NCBI GenBank assembly: GCA_003054665.1
Contig: QAYY01000010.1
Coordinates: 372,001 to 436,000, forward strand
Source of the DNA: Opitutaceae bacterium EW11
GTDB taxonomy: Bacteria; Verrucomicrobiota; Verrucomicrobiia; Opitutales; Opitutaceae
Reading direction: 5' to 3'
DNA length: 64,000 nt
A program made the position numbers and the translations under genes. The notes under the pieces were generated by a model. That model saw nothing but the letters and a program-made list of their open reading frames with translations, was not told the origin of the DNA and made no database searches. Positions 27,628 through 36,511 of this stretch are shown here, piece after piece (the stretch's first letter is position 1; each line of letters begins with the position of its first letter).

Positions 27628-28479
27628 ATGACCGTCGTCGCCCCGTCGCGCGAAAAGCTCCTGCTCGTCGCCCAACAACTGCCGGCCTCCCCGCAGGTGT
27701 TGGTGCATTTGTCGGAATTGCTGACGGACGTGAACTCAGGCCTGGACGACGTCGCGGTTCTCCTTCGCCGGGATACGGCGCTCGCGGCGCGAGTGATCCG
27801 CATCAGCAACAGCGTTGCTTTCGGCATGTGCGGCCGCGTCGAAACGGTCGAAGACGCCGTCAACCGTGTCGGCTACGCGGAAATCTATCGCCTCGTCGGC
27901 CTCGCGACGGCGGCGCAGATGGCCGAACTCAATTTGAGCGTCTACGGAATCACCGGCCCTCAGCTCCGCGACAATACCCTCGTCGTCGCTCTCGCCGTTG
28001 AAGCGCTCGCCACCCGCGCGGGTGCCGATTCTCGCGTCGCCTACACGGCCGGACTGCTGCGATCGACCGGCAAACTCGTCCTCGACCGCTACGCCCGCAA
28101 AACGAACCTCTCCTGCGAGTCGCTCACCGCGTCCGGCATGGGGCACCTCCTGAACTGGGAACAAGCCACCTTCGGCTGCACGAACATCGAAGTCGCGCAA
28201 TGGGTTCTTTCGGGTTGGCGCTTCCCCCGTTCGATCGTGGAACCCATTTGCCATCAATACTCCGCGGCCATGGAGCTGCCCGATCATGCACAGACCGGCA
28301 CCTTCCTCCGCCTCGCCTGCACGATTGCCCACGATGCAGGCTTCGGACTTTTCGGAGAACGCGATCTTCCAGAAACCACGAGTGCTGCGTTGCTTGCAGC
28401 CGGGCTCACACCGTCCCAGGTAGAAGAGAGCGCGGAGGAAGCAAAGGCGAGTTTTGAGGCCCTTCGCAGCTCCTTGTAG
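27628..28479 (+). CDS. HDOD-domain protein
   Basis: 283 aa from the ATG at 27628; the open frame starts 41 codons earlier without similarity. An HDOD domain occupies about residues 10-200 (LPASPQVLVHLSELLTDVNSGLDDVAVLLRRDTALAARVIRISNSVAFG...). HDOD resembles the HD phosphodiesterase fold but usually lacks the metal-binding residues and acts in signalling. There is no attached EAL, GGDEF or receiver domain. It stands alone with its own 5' region; the function is unknown. Confidence 0.82.
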   Translation: MTVVAPSREKLLLVAQQLPASPQVLVHLSELLTDVNSGLDDVAVLLRRDTALAARVIRISNSVAFGMCGRVETVEDAVNRVGYAEIYRLVGLATAAQMAELNLSVYGITGPQLRDNTLVVALAVEALATRAGADSRVAYTAGLLRSTGKLVLDRYARKTNLSCESLTASGMGHLLNWEQATFGCTNIEVAQWVLSGWRFPRSIVEPICHQYSAAMELPDHAQTGTFLRLACTIAHDAGFGLFGERDLPETTSAALLAAGLTPSQVEESAEEAKASFEALRSSL

Positions 28480-28557
28480 GTCAACGACGTGGTGGAAAGT
28501 CGCACGAACCTCTTGCGAGGGGTTGGCATCAGAGCACTGTACACGCGCCTTTTAGTT

Positions 28558-29247
28558 ATGGTCTCGTTTCGTGCTGTCGCCTCGTTCGCCGCGTGCGGAC
28601 TTTTTGTTTCCCTTTCCCACGCCGCCGCTCCCGCCCTGCTCGCGACTGCCGTACAGAAGCTCGTCGAGCAAGATGACCAGTGGGCTTACACGCAGGTTTA
28701 CCGCCGCGCCGACAAGCCCGAGGCCGAGACGATCGCGCGCTTCGATCCGTCCAGACCCGCGGGAGCACACTGGGAGCTGCTCAAACTCCGCGGCAAGACG
28801 CCGACCAGCGCCGAAGCTTCGAAGTGGTGCGAGCGCCGCGAGAAGCAGGTCAACCAGAGCGACGCCCGCGCCGCCGTGGACTTGCTCGACATCGACCAAG
28901 CCAAGGTCGCCGAAGAGACGGGCACGAAGGTGCGTTACGAAGTGCCGCTGAAGGATGTCACCATCGGACGGATACCGGCGGCCAATTTCATCGTGTTCGC
29001 CGAGGTGGACCGCGAAGACCAGTCGCTGCAGCGTTTCTCCATTTTCCTCCGGCAGGCCATCCGATTCGTCGGAGGCATCGCCGCGATCGAGTCGGCGCAG
29101 GGCGAAGTCGTGTTTACGTCGCTCGACGAGTCCGCCGCCACCCGGCCGACGCATATCGTCGCCAGCGGCACCGGCCAGGCCTTGTTCAAGCGGGTCAACC
29201 GTTCGGCCGAGATCATCTACACCGATCAGCGGCGGGTGAAGGGATAG
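28558..29247 (+). CDS. Exported protein of unknown function
   Basis: 229 aa from the ATG at 28558 with a signal peptide (about residues 1-22, SHAAAP). The mature protein is a compact alpha/beta domain (KLVEQDDQWAYTQVYRR, EETGTKVRYEVPLKDVTIGRIPAANFIVFAEVDRED, FSIFLRQAIRFVGGIAAIESAQGEVVF). I do not recognise the family. It is monocistronic in appearance, 78 nt after the HDOD gene and convergent with the symporter gene. Confidence 0.75.
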   Translation: MVSFRAVASFAACGLFVSLSHAAAPALLATAVQKLVEQDDQWAYTQVYRRADKPEAETIARFDPSRPAGAHWELLKLRGKTPTSAEASKWCERREKQVNQSDARAAVDLLDIDQAKVAEETGTKVRYEVPLKDVTIGRIPAANFIVFAEVDREDQSLQRFSIFLRQAIRFVGGIAAIESAQGEVVFTSLDESAATRPTHIVASGTGQALFKRVNRSAEIIYTDQRRVKG

Positions 29248-29284
29248 AGGTTCTCCGCCCGCGGCCGCGCAGCTTCCGCCGGCG

Positions 29285-30586
29285 TCAATCCCGCGTCGTT
29301 CGGTCGACGACCACGGTGGTCACCAAATCGCAGCCGACGTTTACCGCCGTGCGCGACATGTCCAGAATCCGGTCCGCGCCCAACACGATGCCGATCCCCT
29401 CAGGCGGGACGTGGAAGTTCATCAGCAGGCCCGCGATGAGTGGAAGCGAACCTCCCGGTATCCCCGCCACCGCTACGGCGCTCAGGACTGCGAGCAGCAG
29501 CAGGATCGCCTGCTGGGCGAACGAAAGGTCGACGCCGTAAACCTGCGCGACAAAGAGGACAACGCAGCCTTCGTAAAGCGCGGTCCCGCTCATGTTCATC
29601 GTTGTTCCCAGCGGAAGGACGAAGCCCGCCGTGCTTGGGCGGACGCCCAGCCGCTCCTTGGCCGCCGCGAGCGCCGCCGGAAGCGTGGCGTTGCTCGAGC
29701 TGGTGGAAAACGCCGTCACGAGCACGTCCTCGATGCTCTTGAAGAAAGCCACCGGGGAACGTTTCCCCCAAATCACCAGCCATGCGGACATGGTGCCGAA
29801 GAGGTGAATGACCATCACCACCACGCACCCGAGCACGAAAAGCAGCAGCGAGAAAAGGATCCCCACCCCGATCTTCACAACGACGCTGAAGACCATCGCC
29901 GGCACCGCATACGGCGCGAGACGCAGCGCGAAGTGGACAATCCCCGTCATCAGCTCGCTGACGAGCTCAAGTCCGTCCTGGAGTCTTCGACGTTTTTGTT
30001 CTTCCAGCTGCGTTCCCGCCGCACCGACGAGAATGGCAAACACGATCAGCGGGAGCACATCGCCAAGGCTTGCGCGGCTCTGTCCAGTGACCGCGCCGAG
30101 CAGGTTCTTCGGCATGAACATCTCAACGAGACCCGCCGGCGTGACGTCGGACTGGGTTTCCCGCGTTTCGACATGTTTCTGCGCAGCGCCGCCATACTCG
30201 GCCATCAATCGCGCTTTTGCCGCATCGTCCAAGCGATCCCCGGGCCGGAGGGTGTCCATCAGCAGCAGCCCGAGGGCGACCGCGATAGCCATGTTGAGAA
30301 AAAACAAGGAGAACGTCCGACCCGCGAGCGGCCCGAGTTTGGCCAGGCTCCCCAACTGCACCACGCCCGCGGCGAGCGAGGTGAAAACGAGCGGGATCAC
30401 CACAAAAAACAGCATCCTGAGGAATACCTGCCCCAACGGATCGAACACATAGGTTGCCAGCTTCCGAGAAACGGCGAGCACACCCGGAGCGAAGCTCCCG
30501 ACGCCGAGGACGACCACACCCGCCACCACTCCGATCACCAAACCGCGGAGAATACGATTGGCCAAGTTCGCGGGGGAGGAGGACAT
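29285..30586 (-). CDS. Dicarboxylate/amino acid:cation symporter (DAACS family)
   Basis: 433 aa from the ATG at 30586 (MSSSPANLANRILRGLVIGVVAG). About eight TMs and two re-entrant hairpins are expected. HP1 carries the family Ser-rich tip in VTAFSTSSSNATLPAAL; TM7 has the NMSGTALYEG motif (NMDGT in GltP) and TM8 the substrate-binding stretch MSRTAVNVGCDL. It takes up glutamate, aspartate or C4-dicarboxylates with Na+ or H+; which one cannot be read off. The final conserved Arg/Asp/Thr/Asn region looks intact. It is divergent from the CNNM gene. Confidence 0.92.
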   Translation of the reverse strand: MSSSPANLANRILRGLVIGVVAGVVVLGVGSFAPGVLAVSRKLATYVFDPLGQVFLRMLFFVVIPLVFTSLAAGVVQLGSLAKLGPLAGRTFSLFFLNMAIAVALGLLLMDTLRPGDRLDDAAKARLMAEYGGAAQKHVETRETQSDVTPAGLVEMFMPKNLLGAVTGQSRASLGDVLPLIVFAILVGAAGTQLEEQKRRRLQDGLELVSELMTGIVHFALRLAPYAVPAMVFSVVVKIGVGILFSLLLFVLGCVVVMVIHLFGTMSAWLVIWGKRSPVAFFKSIEDVLVTAFSTSSSNATLPAALAAAKERLGVRPSTAGFVLPLGTTMNMSGTALYEGCVVLFVAQVYGVDLSFAQQAILLLLAVLSAVAVAGIPGGSLPLIAGLLMNFHVPPEGIGIVLGADRILDMSRTAVNVGCDLVTTVVVDRTTRD

Positions 30587-30822
30587 GCCTGCAGTAGCGA
30601 AAAACGTCAGGAAGGGAGCGAGGAAGAAAATCACCGGGCACGATACCGTTGGCCACGCCTCTCGAGTAACAAAACGGTTACACCCGCGAGTCGCATCGGG
30701 GGTTCGTCCGACCTCGGATGCGACCAGGGCAGAAGGCGACAAATCCGCAAACTGCCGCTCCAGGGCAGCTGGCGGAATAGGTTGCCCGTCCGGAAGTTCC
30801 CCATACCTTGCTTCCTCTGCTC

Positions 30823-32154
30823 ATGTCGGAGGTTTCCAACGAACTCATGATCCTCTTCCTTCTCCTGGTGGCGAACGGCCTGTTCGCCATGGCGGAGATT
30901 GCGGTGGTGTCCGTGCGCAAAGCGCGTCTCAAGACGTTGGCGGAAACCGGCAACAAACGTGCCCAACAGACCCTCGACATCGCGCAGGAGCCCACACGTT
31001 TCCTTAGCACGATTCAGGTTGGGATCACCCTGATCGGCATCATGGCCGGTACGTTCGGAGGCGCCACGATCGCGGCGGAATTGGCTCCCTGGATCCAAAA
31101 AATCAGCTTCCTCGCGCCACACGCGCACAGCGTCGCACTCGGCATCGTCGTCGTCGGTATCACGCTCGCCTCGGTCGTCATTGGTGAACTGATCCCCAAG
31201 CGCCTGGGCCTCGCCTACACGGAACGCGTCGCGCTGATTCTGACGCCGATCATCAACCGCTTTGCGATCATCGTGTCGCCGCTGGTTTCGGCGCTTACCT
31301 TTGTCACCGACGGTTTCCTGAAGCTTTTCGGCGTGCCGACGAGAGCGACCGAGACGCCCGTCTCCGAGGAGGAGGTCAACATTCTGATCGAGCAGGGTCT
31401 CAACGCCGGCGTCTTCAACAAGACCGAGAAGGACATGGTCCAGGGCGTTCTCGAGCTCGACCAACTGCCGGTCACCGCCTTGATGACGCCGCGGCCGAAG
31501 ATCGTCTTTCTCAACATCGACGACGCGGACGAGCTCAACTGGCGCAAGATCGTCGCAAGCGGCCACTCCTATTTCCCCGTCTACCAGGGCAACCGAGACC
31601 AAGTCCTCGGGATGGTTGCCGTGAAGGCGCTGTGGGCCCACTCGGCCATCGGCCTTCCCACCAGCCTGAAGAACCTGCTGGTGACGCCGCTCGTGGTGCC
31701 GGAAACGCTCAGCGCGATTCACCTCCTCGAAGCCTTCAAGAAGGCCAGCAAACACATCGCCCTGGTCACCGATGAATTCGGAGCGATTCAAGGCATCGTG
31801 ACGCTGATCGATGTGCTCGAGGCCATCGTGGGCGATCTTCCCAACATGGGCCCGAAAGCCGCGCCGGCAGCCAAACAACGGGAAGACGGCTCATGGCTCA
31901 TCGACGCGACGCTCGGCACCAGCGATCTGAAGACGTTGCTTCAGCTCCACTCGCTGCCCGACGAAGACCGCGCGGATTTCCAGACGGTTGGCGGCTTCAT
32001 GGTCACCCGACTCGGCCGCATTCCGGTCGCCGGGGACTACTTCGAGCACGCAGGCTGGCGTTTCGAGGTGGTCGACATGGACCGGCATCGCGTCGACAAA
32101 ATCCTTGTTTCGAAGACCCCGTCTTCCGCCGCTCTCGAAAAGGCGGCGGGATAG
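30823..32154 (+). CDS. CNNM/CorC-type hemolysin-family membrane protein
   Basis: 443 aa from the ATG at 30823. An N-terminal DUF21/CNNM domain with several TMs (residues 1-190; ANGLFAMAEIAVVSVRKARL, VGITLIGIMAGTFGGATIA, ASVVIGELIPKRLGLAYTERVA) is followed by a CBS pair (about 210-335; VPLVV..ALVTDEFGAIQGIVTLIDVLEAIVGD) and a CorC_HlyC C-terminal domain (about 350-435). The family is linked to Mg2+ or other divalent ion transport; the haemolysin name is historical. Confidence 0.92.
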   Translation: MSEVSNELMILFLLLVANGLFAMAEIAVVSVRKARLKTLAETGNKRAQQTLDIAQEPTRFLSTIQVGITLIGIMAGTFGGATIAAELAPWIQKISFLAPHAHSVALGIVVVGITLASVVIGELIPKRLGLAYTERVALILTPIINRFAIIVSPLVSALTFVTDGFLKLFGVPTRATETPVSEEEVNILIEQGLNAGVFNKTEKDMVQGVLELDQLPVTALMTPRPKIVFLNIDDADELNWRKIVASGHSYFPVYQGNRDQVLGMVAVKALWAHSAIGLPTSLKNLLVTPLVVPETLSAIHLLEAFKKASKHIALVTDEFGAIQGIVTLIDVLEAIVGDLPNMGPKAAPAAKQREDGSWLIDATLGTSDLKTLLQLHSLPDEDRADFQTVGGFMVTRLGRIPVAGDYFEHAGWRFEVVDMDRHRVDKILVSKTPSSAALEKAAG

Positions 32155-32330
32155 GTCCGAGCGAGCGAGCGACAGTGCGGCACTGAATACTTGTCATTCC
32201 CGCCCGAGCAGGGAGGGCGGGGACGATCCCTGTCGTTTTCACATTTTTCATCCAATCGGATGCGATCTGCCGCCTTGATTCGCTCGTCCGCCGCCAGCAT
32301 TTTCCGAGGCCTCAACACGGGAGATCTCCG

Positions 32331-33257
32331 ATGGCCTTACTACCGCTCACGGTCGTGCTAGCGCCGCCAGCGCCTTGCTTGGCGGCGGCCACGGCATCGA
32401 TCGCAGTTCTCTCCGGGCTGCTGGTCGCTGGCGGGGCGGTGGGCTACGCAGTATGGCTGGAACGCCGCCGAAGACAGCTGAAACACGACTATCGCCGTCT
32501 GCGTGGCGACCTCACCCATGCCAACGAGAGGGCGGCCAGCCTCCGCGGGGAAAAGAACCAAATTCTGCGTCTCGCGATGCAGGATCTCGCCGCTCCTCTC
32601 GATCAGCTGAGCCAGGACGTGGATGAACTCGCCGGAAGGGGGCTTTCGGAAGACGCCTCCGAAACGCTGCGCCTCGTGCGCGAAGATGTGGAACGGATGC
32701 GGCGCGCTCTGGCGGCCCTGAACGAACTGCAGGCGCTCGAAGACCGAAGCCGCTCCCTCACCCTGGCCCCCGTCAACGTGGGGGCCGTTCTCGTCGAAGC
32801 GGTCGCAATCAATCGAGATGCAGCGGAAAAGAAAGAAGTTCGCATCTCCGTGCCGCCTCCGCAGCGGACGACCCTCGCGACGGCCGACGCGGACGTTCTC
32901 CGCAAGGTATTCGAAAACTTGATTCACGACGCGGTCGAGGTCACCCCCTCCGGCAGCGCCGTCTCACTTTCCGTCTATGAGACGTCCGATCGCGTGCTCA
33001 TCACCGTGAGCGACGACGGCCCGGGCGTCGCAGTGGAAGACCAGGCTCAGTTGCTCAGCCAGAGCGGGAGCAGCCGCCCGCCCATGGGGCACGCGGAACT
33101 GGGGCCCCGCCTGAATCTCGGCATGGTCCACAACCTGGTGAAGGCGATGGACGGCTGGCTCTGGACGCAGGGAGAACCGGGCCACGGCACCACGCACGTC
33201 GTGGAGCTCGCGCTGGCCCCCGCCCCCAAACCTGCGATTCCTCTGCGGAAAAAATAG
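32331..33257 (+). CDS. Histidine kinase-like protein with degenerate H and N boxes
   Basis: 308 aa. One N-terminal TM (about 20-42), a coiled segment, a DHp-like two-helix region and a HATPase-type domain. In the DHp helix the expected SHELRTPL reads MQDLAAPL (residues 83-90), so the phospho-acceptor His is replaced by Gln84. The N box reads ENLIHDAVEVTP, with Asp where the Mg-binding Asn is expected. The G1 box DDGPG remains. It therefore looks like a pseudokinase or a partner kinase rather than an active autokinase. No response regulator gene is adjacent. It is followed by a bulged hairpin and then the convergent ppnP gene. Confidence 0.8.
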   Translation: MALLPLTVVLAPPAPCLAAATASIAVLSGLLVAGGAVGYAVWLERRRRQLKHDYRRLRGDLTHANERAASLRGEKNQILRLAMQDLAAPLDQLSQDVDELAGRGLSEDASETLRLVREDVERMRRALAALNELQALEDRSRSLTLAPVNVGAVLVEAVAINRDAAEKKEVRISVPPPQRTTLATADADVLRKVFENLIHDAVEVTPSGSAVSLSVYETSDRVLITVSDDGPGVAVEDQAQLLSQSGSSRPPMGHAELGPRLNLGMVHNLVKAMDGWLWTQGEPGHGTTHVVELALAPAPKPAIPLRKK

Positions 33258-33440
33258 CGCGACGGTCCAGCTTTTTCATGGCTGGTCGCGAACGCCCTGA
33301 AGCTCGCGAGGTCGCTGCGCCCGCATGCCGCGGCGCAGTCAGAATCGGTCTCTCCCTTGCCACCCCGCCCGAGCTGCCGCCGCTGCATATTGCACCGCGT
33401 CGTCGGCGGCACGGGCCGCACCGGCAACCGGCGGCCGCCG

Positions 33441-33469
33441 CGGGTGCCGACCGCAGAGCGCGGCACCCG
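33441..33469. terminator. Strong hairpin between convergent genes
   Basis: CGGGTGCCG/CGGCACCCG, a perfect 9-bp stem with an 11-nt loop, lies 21 nt beyond the ppnP stop and serves as a likely terminator for the minus strand, possibly both. No T-run. Confidence 0.5.
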
Positions 33470-33489
33470 GACGGAAGGCCGATTCTCTC

Positions 33490-33819
33490 TTAGCCGAGAT
33501 ACGAGCAGATGTACTCGCAGACGCCGCTCGCGACGACGATCGTGAAGCCGCTTTTCCCGGCGACGTCGAAGTATTCGTTTGCGCCGTAGGTTTTCGTCTC
33601 GGACTTGCCGTCGAGCGTGACGCTGCAACTGCCGGCGACGATCTCCATGCGTTCCGGAGCGCCCGTGCCAAAGTGGTACGAGCCGGGATAGATGAGGCCC
33701 AGGGTCTTCTTGCTTCCATCGGGGAACACGACCGAGTGGCTCGCGACTTTGCCGTCAAAGTAGAGATTTGCCTTCGTGACCACGGTCACGCCGGAGAACT
33801 GGGTGGGGAGATTGGCCAT
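33490..33819 (-). CDS. ppnP: Pyrimidine/purine nucleoside phosphorylase PpnP
   Basis: 109 aa, a single cupin-like domain of the PpnP/YaiE (DUF1255) family: GKVASHSVVFPDGSKKTLGLIYPGSYHFGTGAPERMEIVAG and FDVAGKSGFTIVV...CEYICSYLG are characteristic. It phosphorolyses several nucleosides to the free base and ribose 1-phosphate. Complete, with an ATG start. It fits with apt and purB elsewhere in the window as nucleotide salvage and synthesis functions, but is not in an operon with them. Confidence 0.93.
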   Translation of the reverse strand: MANLPTQFSGVTVVTKANLYFDGKVASHSVVFPDGSKKTLGLIYPGSYHFGTGAPERMEIVAGSCSVTLDGKSETKTYGANEYFDVAGKSGFTIVVASGVCEYICSYLG

Positions 33820-33881
33820 AGGAGGGCTCGGTCATTGCAGCCGGTCCGCCCCGCGGCAAGCCGAACGTCCATCGCCGGGCC

Positions 33882-34937
33882 ATGAAGACCATCCGCGTGT
33901 TCATCACTCCGTGCGAGAGCGGGCCTGACGCCTGGACGCATCAGGCCGAACTGCTGCTCCGAGCCTTCCCGCACAACGATCCGACCCTGGCGCTGGCCGA
34001 GACGCCGGAGCAGGCGGACTTGATCTTCATCACCGACCTGCGGGACCGGAACGACAATTATGCCAGCCTGAGATGGCACCCGCTTGTTCACCGGTTTCCC
34101 CAGAGGTGCTTTTCCATCTCGGATCTGGACAACCCTCCCCGTTGGGTCCGCGGTATCCACACATCGGCGACGCGCTCTCCCCTGAACCTGCGTCGCTTCC
34201 ACACCGGCTCGTATTTCCTCTACCACCCCGACTTTCGAAATCCGTTCATCGAGAGCTACGCCGCTGGGCGCGCCTGCATGCCGACGGACAAGCAGTACCT
34301 GTTTTCCTTTCTCGGGCGCGCCTGCACCCCGCTTCGCCGGGAGTTGCTGTCGATGAAGTTCCGCCGTCCAGACGTCCGCGTCGTGGACACATCGAGCTTC
34401 AATGCCTTCACGCACACCGTCGCGGGAAAGACCGAAGCCCAGAAGCGGTACGCGGACACGCTCTGCGCGTCCAAATACGCCGTCTGCCCTCGAGGCAACG
34501 GCGCGGCCTCGATCCGACTTTTTGAAGCCATGTCGGTCGGGGTCGCTCCGGTGATCCTGTCGGATGCATGGATCCTGCCGCGCGGCCCGAACTGGCGAAG
34601 CTTCGCCCTCTTCATCCGCGAGCGCGACGCAGCTTCGCTCGAACAGGTGATCGAAGCCCATGAGTCCGAGTGGATGGAGCGCGGAGCGCGGGCTCGGGCC
34701 GCGTACCGCCAGTTTTTCACCGACGAAGCCTACATCCGCTACTTGGTGGGCTGCGCTTGGGACTTGCGACGCCGGGCCGTGCTGCCCGAGCGGCTGGTGC
34801 ATCGATGCTGGCCGGCGGCTGAATTGGCGGCACGCGCCCGCCGACGCCTGGGCAGACTCAGGCAGAAGCTTCGCGTGCCGTGGCTCGAGCATCGGCGGAT
34901 GGCTTTCGAGAGGCGGGCGGCCGGTCGGCACGCGTAG
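33882..34937 (+). CDS. Exostosin-like (GT47-type) glycosyltransferase
   Basis: 351 aa, no signal peptide. The centre carries the exostosin-type region: YLFSFLGRACTPLRRELL (about 144-161) and KYAVCPRGNGAASIRLFEAMSVGVAPVILSDAWILP (about 201-236). These correspond to the conserved nucleotide-sugar-binding segments of GT47/exostosin proteins. The C-terminus is Arg-rich. It probably transfers a sugar in surface or exopolysaccharide synthesis. No polysaccharide gene cluster surrounds it, so donor and acceptor are unknown. It is divergent from ppnP. Confidence 0.82.
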   Translation: MKTIRVFITPCESGPDAWTHQAELLLRAFPHNDPTLALAETPEQADLIFITDLRDRNDNYASLRWHPLVHRFPQRCFSISDLDNPPRWVRGIHTSATRSPLNLRRFHTGSYFLYHPDFRNPFIESYAAGRACMPTDKQYLFSFLGRACTPLRRELLSMKFRRPDVRVVDTSSFNAFTHTVAGKTEAQKRYADTLCASKYAVCPRGNGAASIRLFEAMSVGVAPVILSDAWILPRGPNWRSFALFIRERDAASLEQVIEAHESEWMERGARARAAYRQFFTDEAYIRYLVGCAWDLRRRAVLPERLVHRCWPAAELAARARRRLGRLRQKLRVPWLEHRRMAFERRAAGRHA

Positions 34938-34953
34938 GCGGCGCTCACGACCA

Positions 34954-35006
34954 CCGACTGCGCGCGCAGTCGGCCGCAAAAAAAAGCCGGCCTTTCGGCC
35001 GGCTTT
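34954..35006 (-). terminator. Terminator of PPi-PFK with an adjoining palindrome
   Basis: A perfect 10-bp stem AAAGCCGGCC/GGCCGGCTTT (34983-35006, loop TTTC) is followed on the minus strand by a run of eight T (A-run at 34978-34985), 26 nt beyond the stop. Next to it a 20-bp perfect palindrome centred on GCGCGC spans 34954-34973 and may end the plus-strand glycosyltransferase transcript. Confidence 0.85.
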
Positions 35007-35032
35007 CTTCACGTTGGAAAAACTAACTCAGC

Positions 35033-36289
35033 TCAGAGCTCGTAACCCGGGAGCAGCTTGTCGACCCGGACCTTGTCGAGCTTGGCGAAGGCAGGCAGGC
35101 CGTTCTCGTAGGGAACAGGCGTTTCTCCCTGGATCAGGGGCTGCGCGTAGCGGAGGAACTGGAAGTTCATGCTGACGCCATCTTCGTTGATCCACTCGCG
35201 CGGCAGTTTCTTCACGCCGTTGGCGATGTCGCTCAACGGGGCGAGGCCGGTTTCGCAGGTGTAGTGGTCGCCGTCGCCGCGGAGCAGCGTGACCATCTTG
35301 TCGGTCTCGCCGTCGATCGCCGCGCGAACCGCCGCCTGGCCGGCGAGGAAGGCTTCATCCGAGTCGGTCTTGGAACCGCCGTGTGCAGCGGCGCGCTGCG
35401 CGATGCCGAGACGGGCAACGCGGGCCTTGGTGCCGGGCATATGCTGCTCGACCAGACCCTTCAGAAAATCACCGGCGCCACCGAGCTGCGCATGGCCGAA
35501 CGCGTCGGTCGTCTCAGCCGCGGAAACGTAGTTGCCGTCGGCATCGATCAGGCCCTCGCCGACGACGATCATGCAGTACTTTTCGCGTTTCAGGACGCGT
35601 TTCACGTCCTCGATGAACTTCTCGGTGCTGAAAGCGACTTCCGGGAGAAGGATGATGTGCGGGGGATCGTGCGGGTGATCACGGCGCTTCGCCAGGGCGG
35701 AACCGGCGGCAATCCAGCCGGCATTGCGGCCCATGACCTCGAGGATCGAAACGAGATCGTTCTGGCCCATGGCCTCGTTGTCGCAGGCCAGCTCGCGGAC
35801 CGTCGTGCAGATGTACTTCACGACGCTGCCGTAGCCCGGGCAGTGGTCGGTCACGGGGAGGTCGTTGTCGATCGTCTTCGGAACGCCGATGACGCGGAGC
35901 TCGTATCCCTGCTGCTGGGCGAGCTTGGAAATCTTGTCCGCCGTATCCTGCGAGTCATTACCACCCGCATAGAAGAAATACCGGATGTTGTGGGCCTTGA
36001 ACACCTCGAGAACGCGCTCGAAGTCCTGCTGCTTCTTGAGCTTGTAACGGCACGTGCCCAACGCAGCGCCAGGAGTGTGGCGCAGACCCCGGATCGTCTG
36101 CTGCGACTCCGACGCCAGATCGATGAGGTCTTCCTGCAGAATCCCGAGCACACCGTTCAGCGAGCCGTAGATCTCTTCAATGCAGCTATGGTTGAGCGCC
36201 TCCGCAACGACGCCCGCCACGCTGGCGTTGATGACGGCAGTGGGGCCACCGGATTGACCCACCAAGACATTTCCTACGAGTTCAGCCAT
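35033..36289 (-). CDS. Pyrophosphate-type 6-phosphofructokinase
   Basis: 418 aa. The PFK fold opens with GQSGGPTAVINASVAG. The phosphoryl-donor loop is GGNDS (109-113) and the catalytic loop is PKTIDND (137-143). Lys in place of Gly in the P-K/G-TIDND loop is the classical mark of PPi-dependent enzymes, so PPi is the likely donor and the step reversible. The first variable residue of the donor loop is Asn rather than the Asp often seen in PPi-PFKs. VMGRNAGWIA carries the fructose 6-phosphate-binding region. It is monocistronic with a strong terminator. Confidence 0.92.
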   Translation of the reverse strand: MAELVGNVLVGQSGGPTAVINASVAGVVAEALNHSCIEEIYGSLNGVLGILQEDLIDLASESQQTIRGLRHTPGAALGTCRYKLKKQQDFERVLEVFKAHNIRYFFYAGGNDSQDTADKISKLAQQQGYELRVIGVPKTIDNDLPVTDHCPGYGSVVKYICTTVRELACDNEAMGQNDLVSILEVMGRNAGWIAAGSALAKRRDHPHDPPHIILLPEVAFSTEKFIEDVKRVLKREKYCMIVVGEGLIDADGNYVSAAETTDAFGHAQLGGAGDFLKGLVEQHMPGTKARVARLGIAQRAAAHGGSKTDSDEAFLAGQAAVRAAIDGETDKMVTLLRGDGDHYTCETGLAPLSDIANGVKKLPREWINEDGVSMNFQFLRYAQPLIQGETPVPYENGLPAFAKLDKVRVDKLLPGYEL

Positions 36290-36306
36290 GACAGATGTGT
36301 GTAGAA

Positions 36307-36330
36307 GTTAGAAACAACGTGAGGTGTCAA
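36307..36330 (-). promoter_or_regulatory. Possible promoter of the phosphofructokinase gene
   Basis: A perfect -35 hexamer TTGACA (minus strand, 36330-36325) lies 36 bp before the ATG. A -10 element at normal spacing is poor, so this is tentative. Confidence 0.3.
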
Positions 36331-36511
36331 AGAAGCGGCGGGGCCCTCCCGGTGGCAAACCCAAATTTCCCACCTGAACGGAGGGGCCGTCCCTCCGGCG
36401 CCGCAGAAGCCAAACTGCTGCCGCGCCCGCGTGGGTTCCTTGACGCACCAGGCTCGAATCCGCATCTTCCGGCGGTCGGCGGCCGCCCCTCAACTCTTGG
36501 CTGCCGACCTT

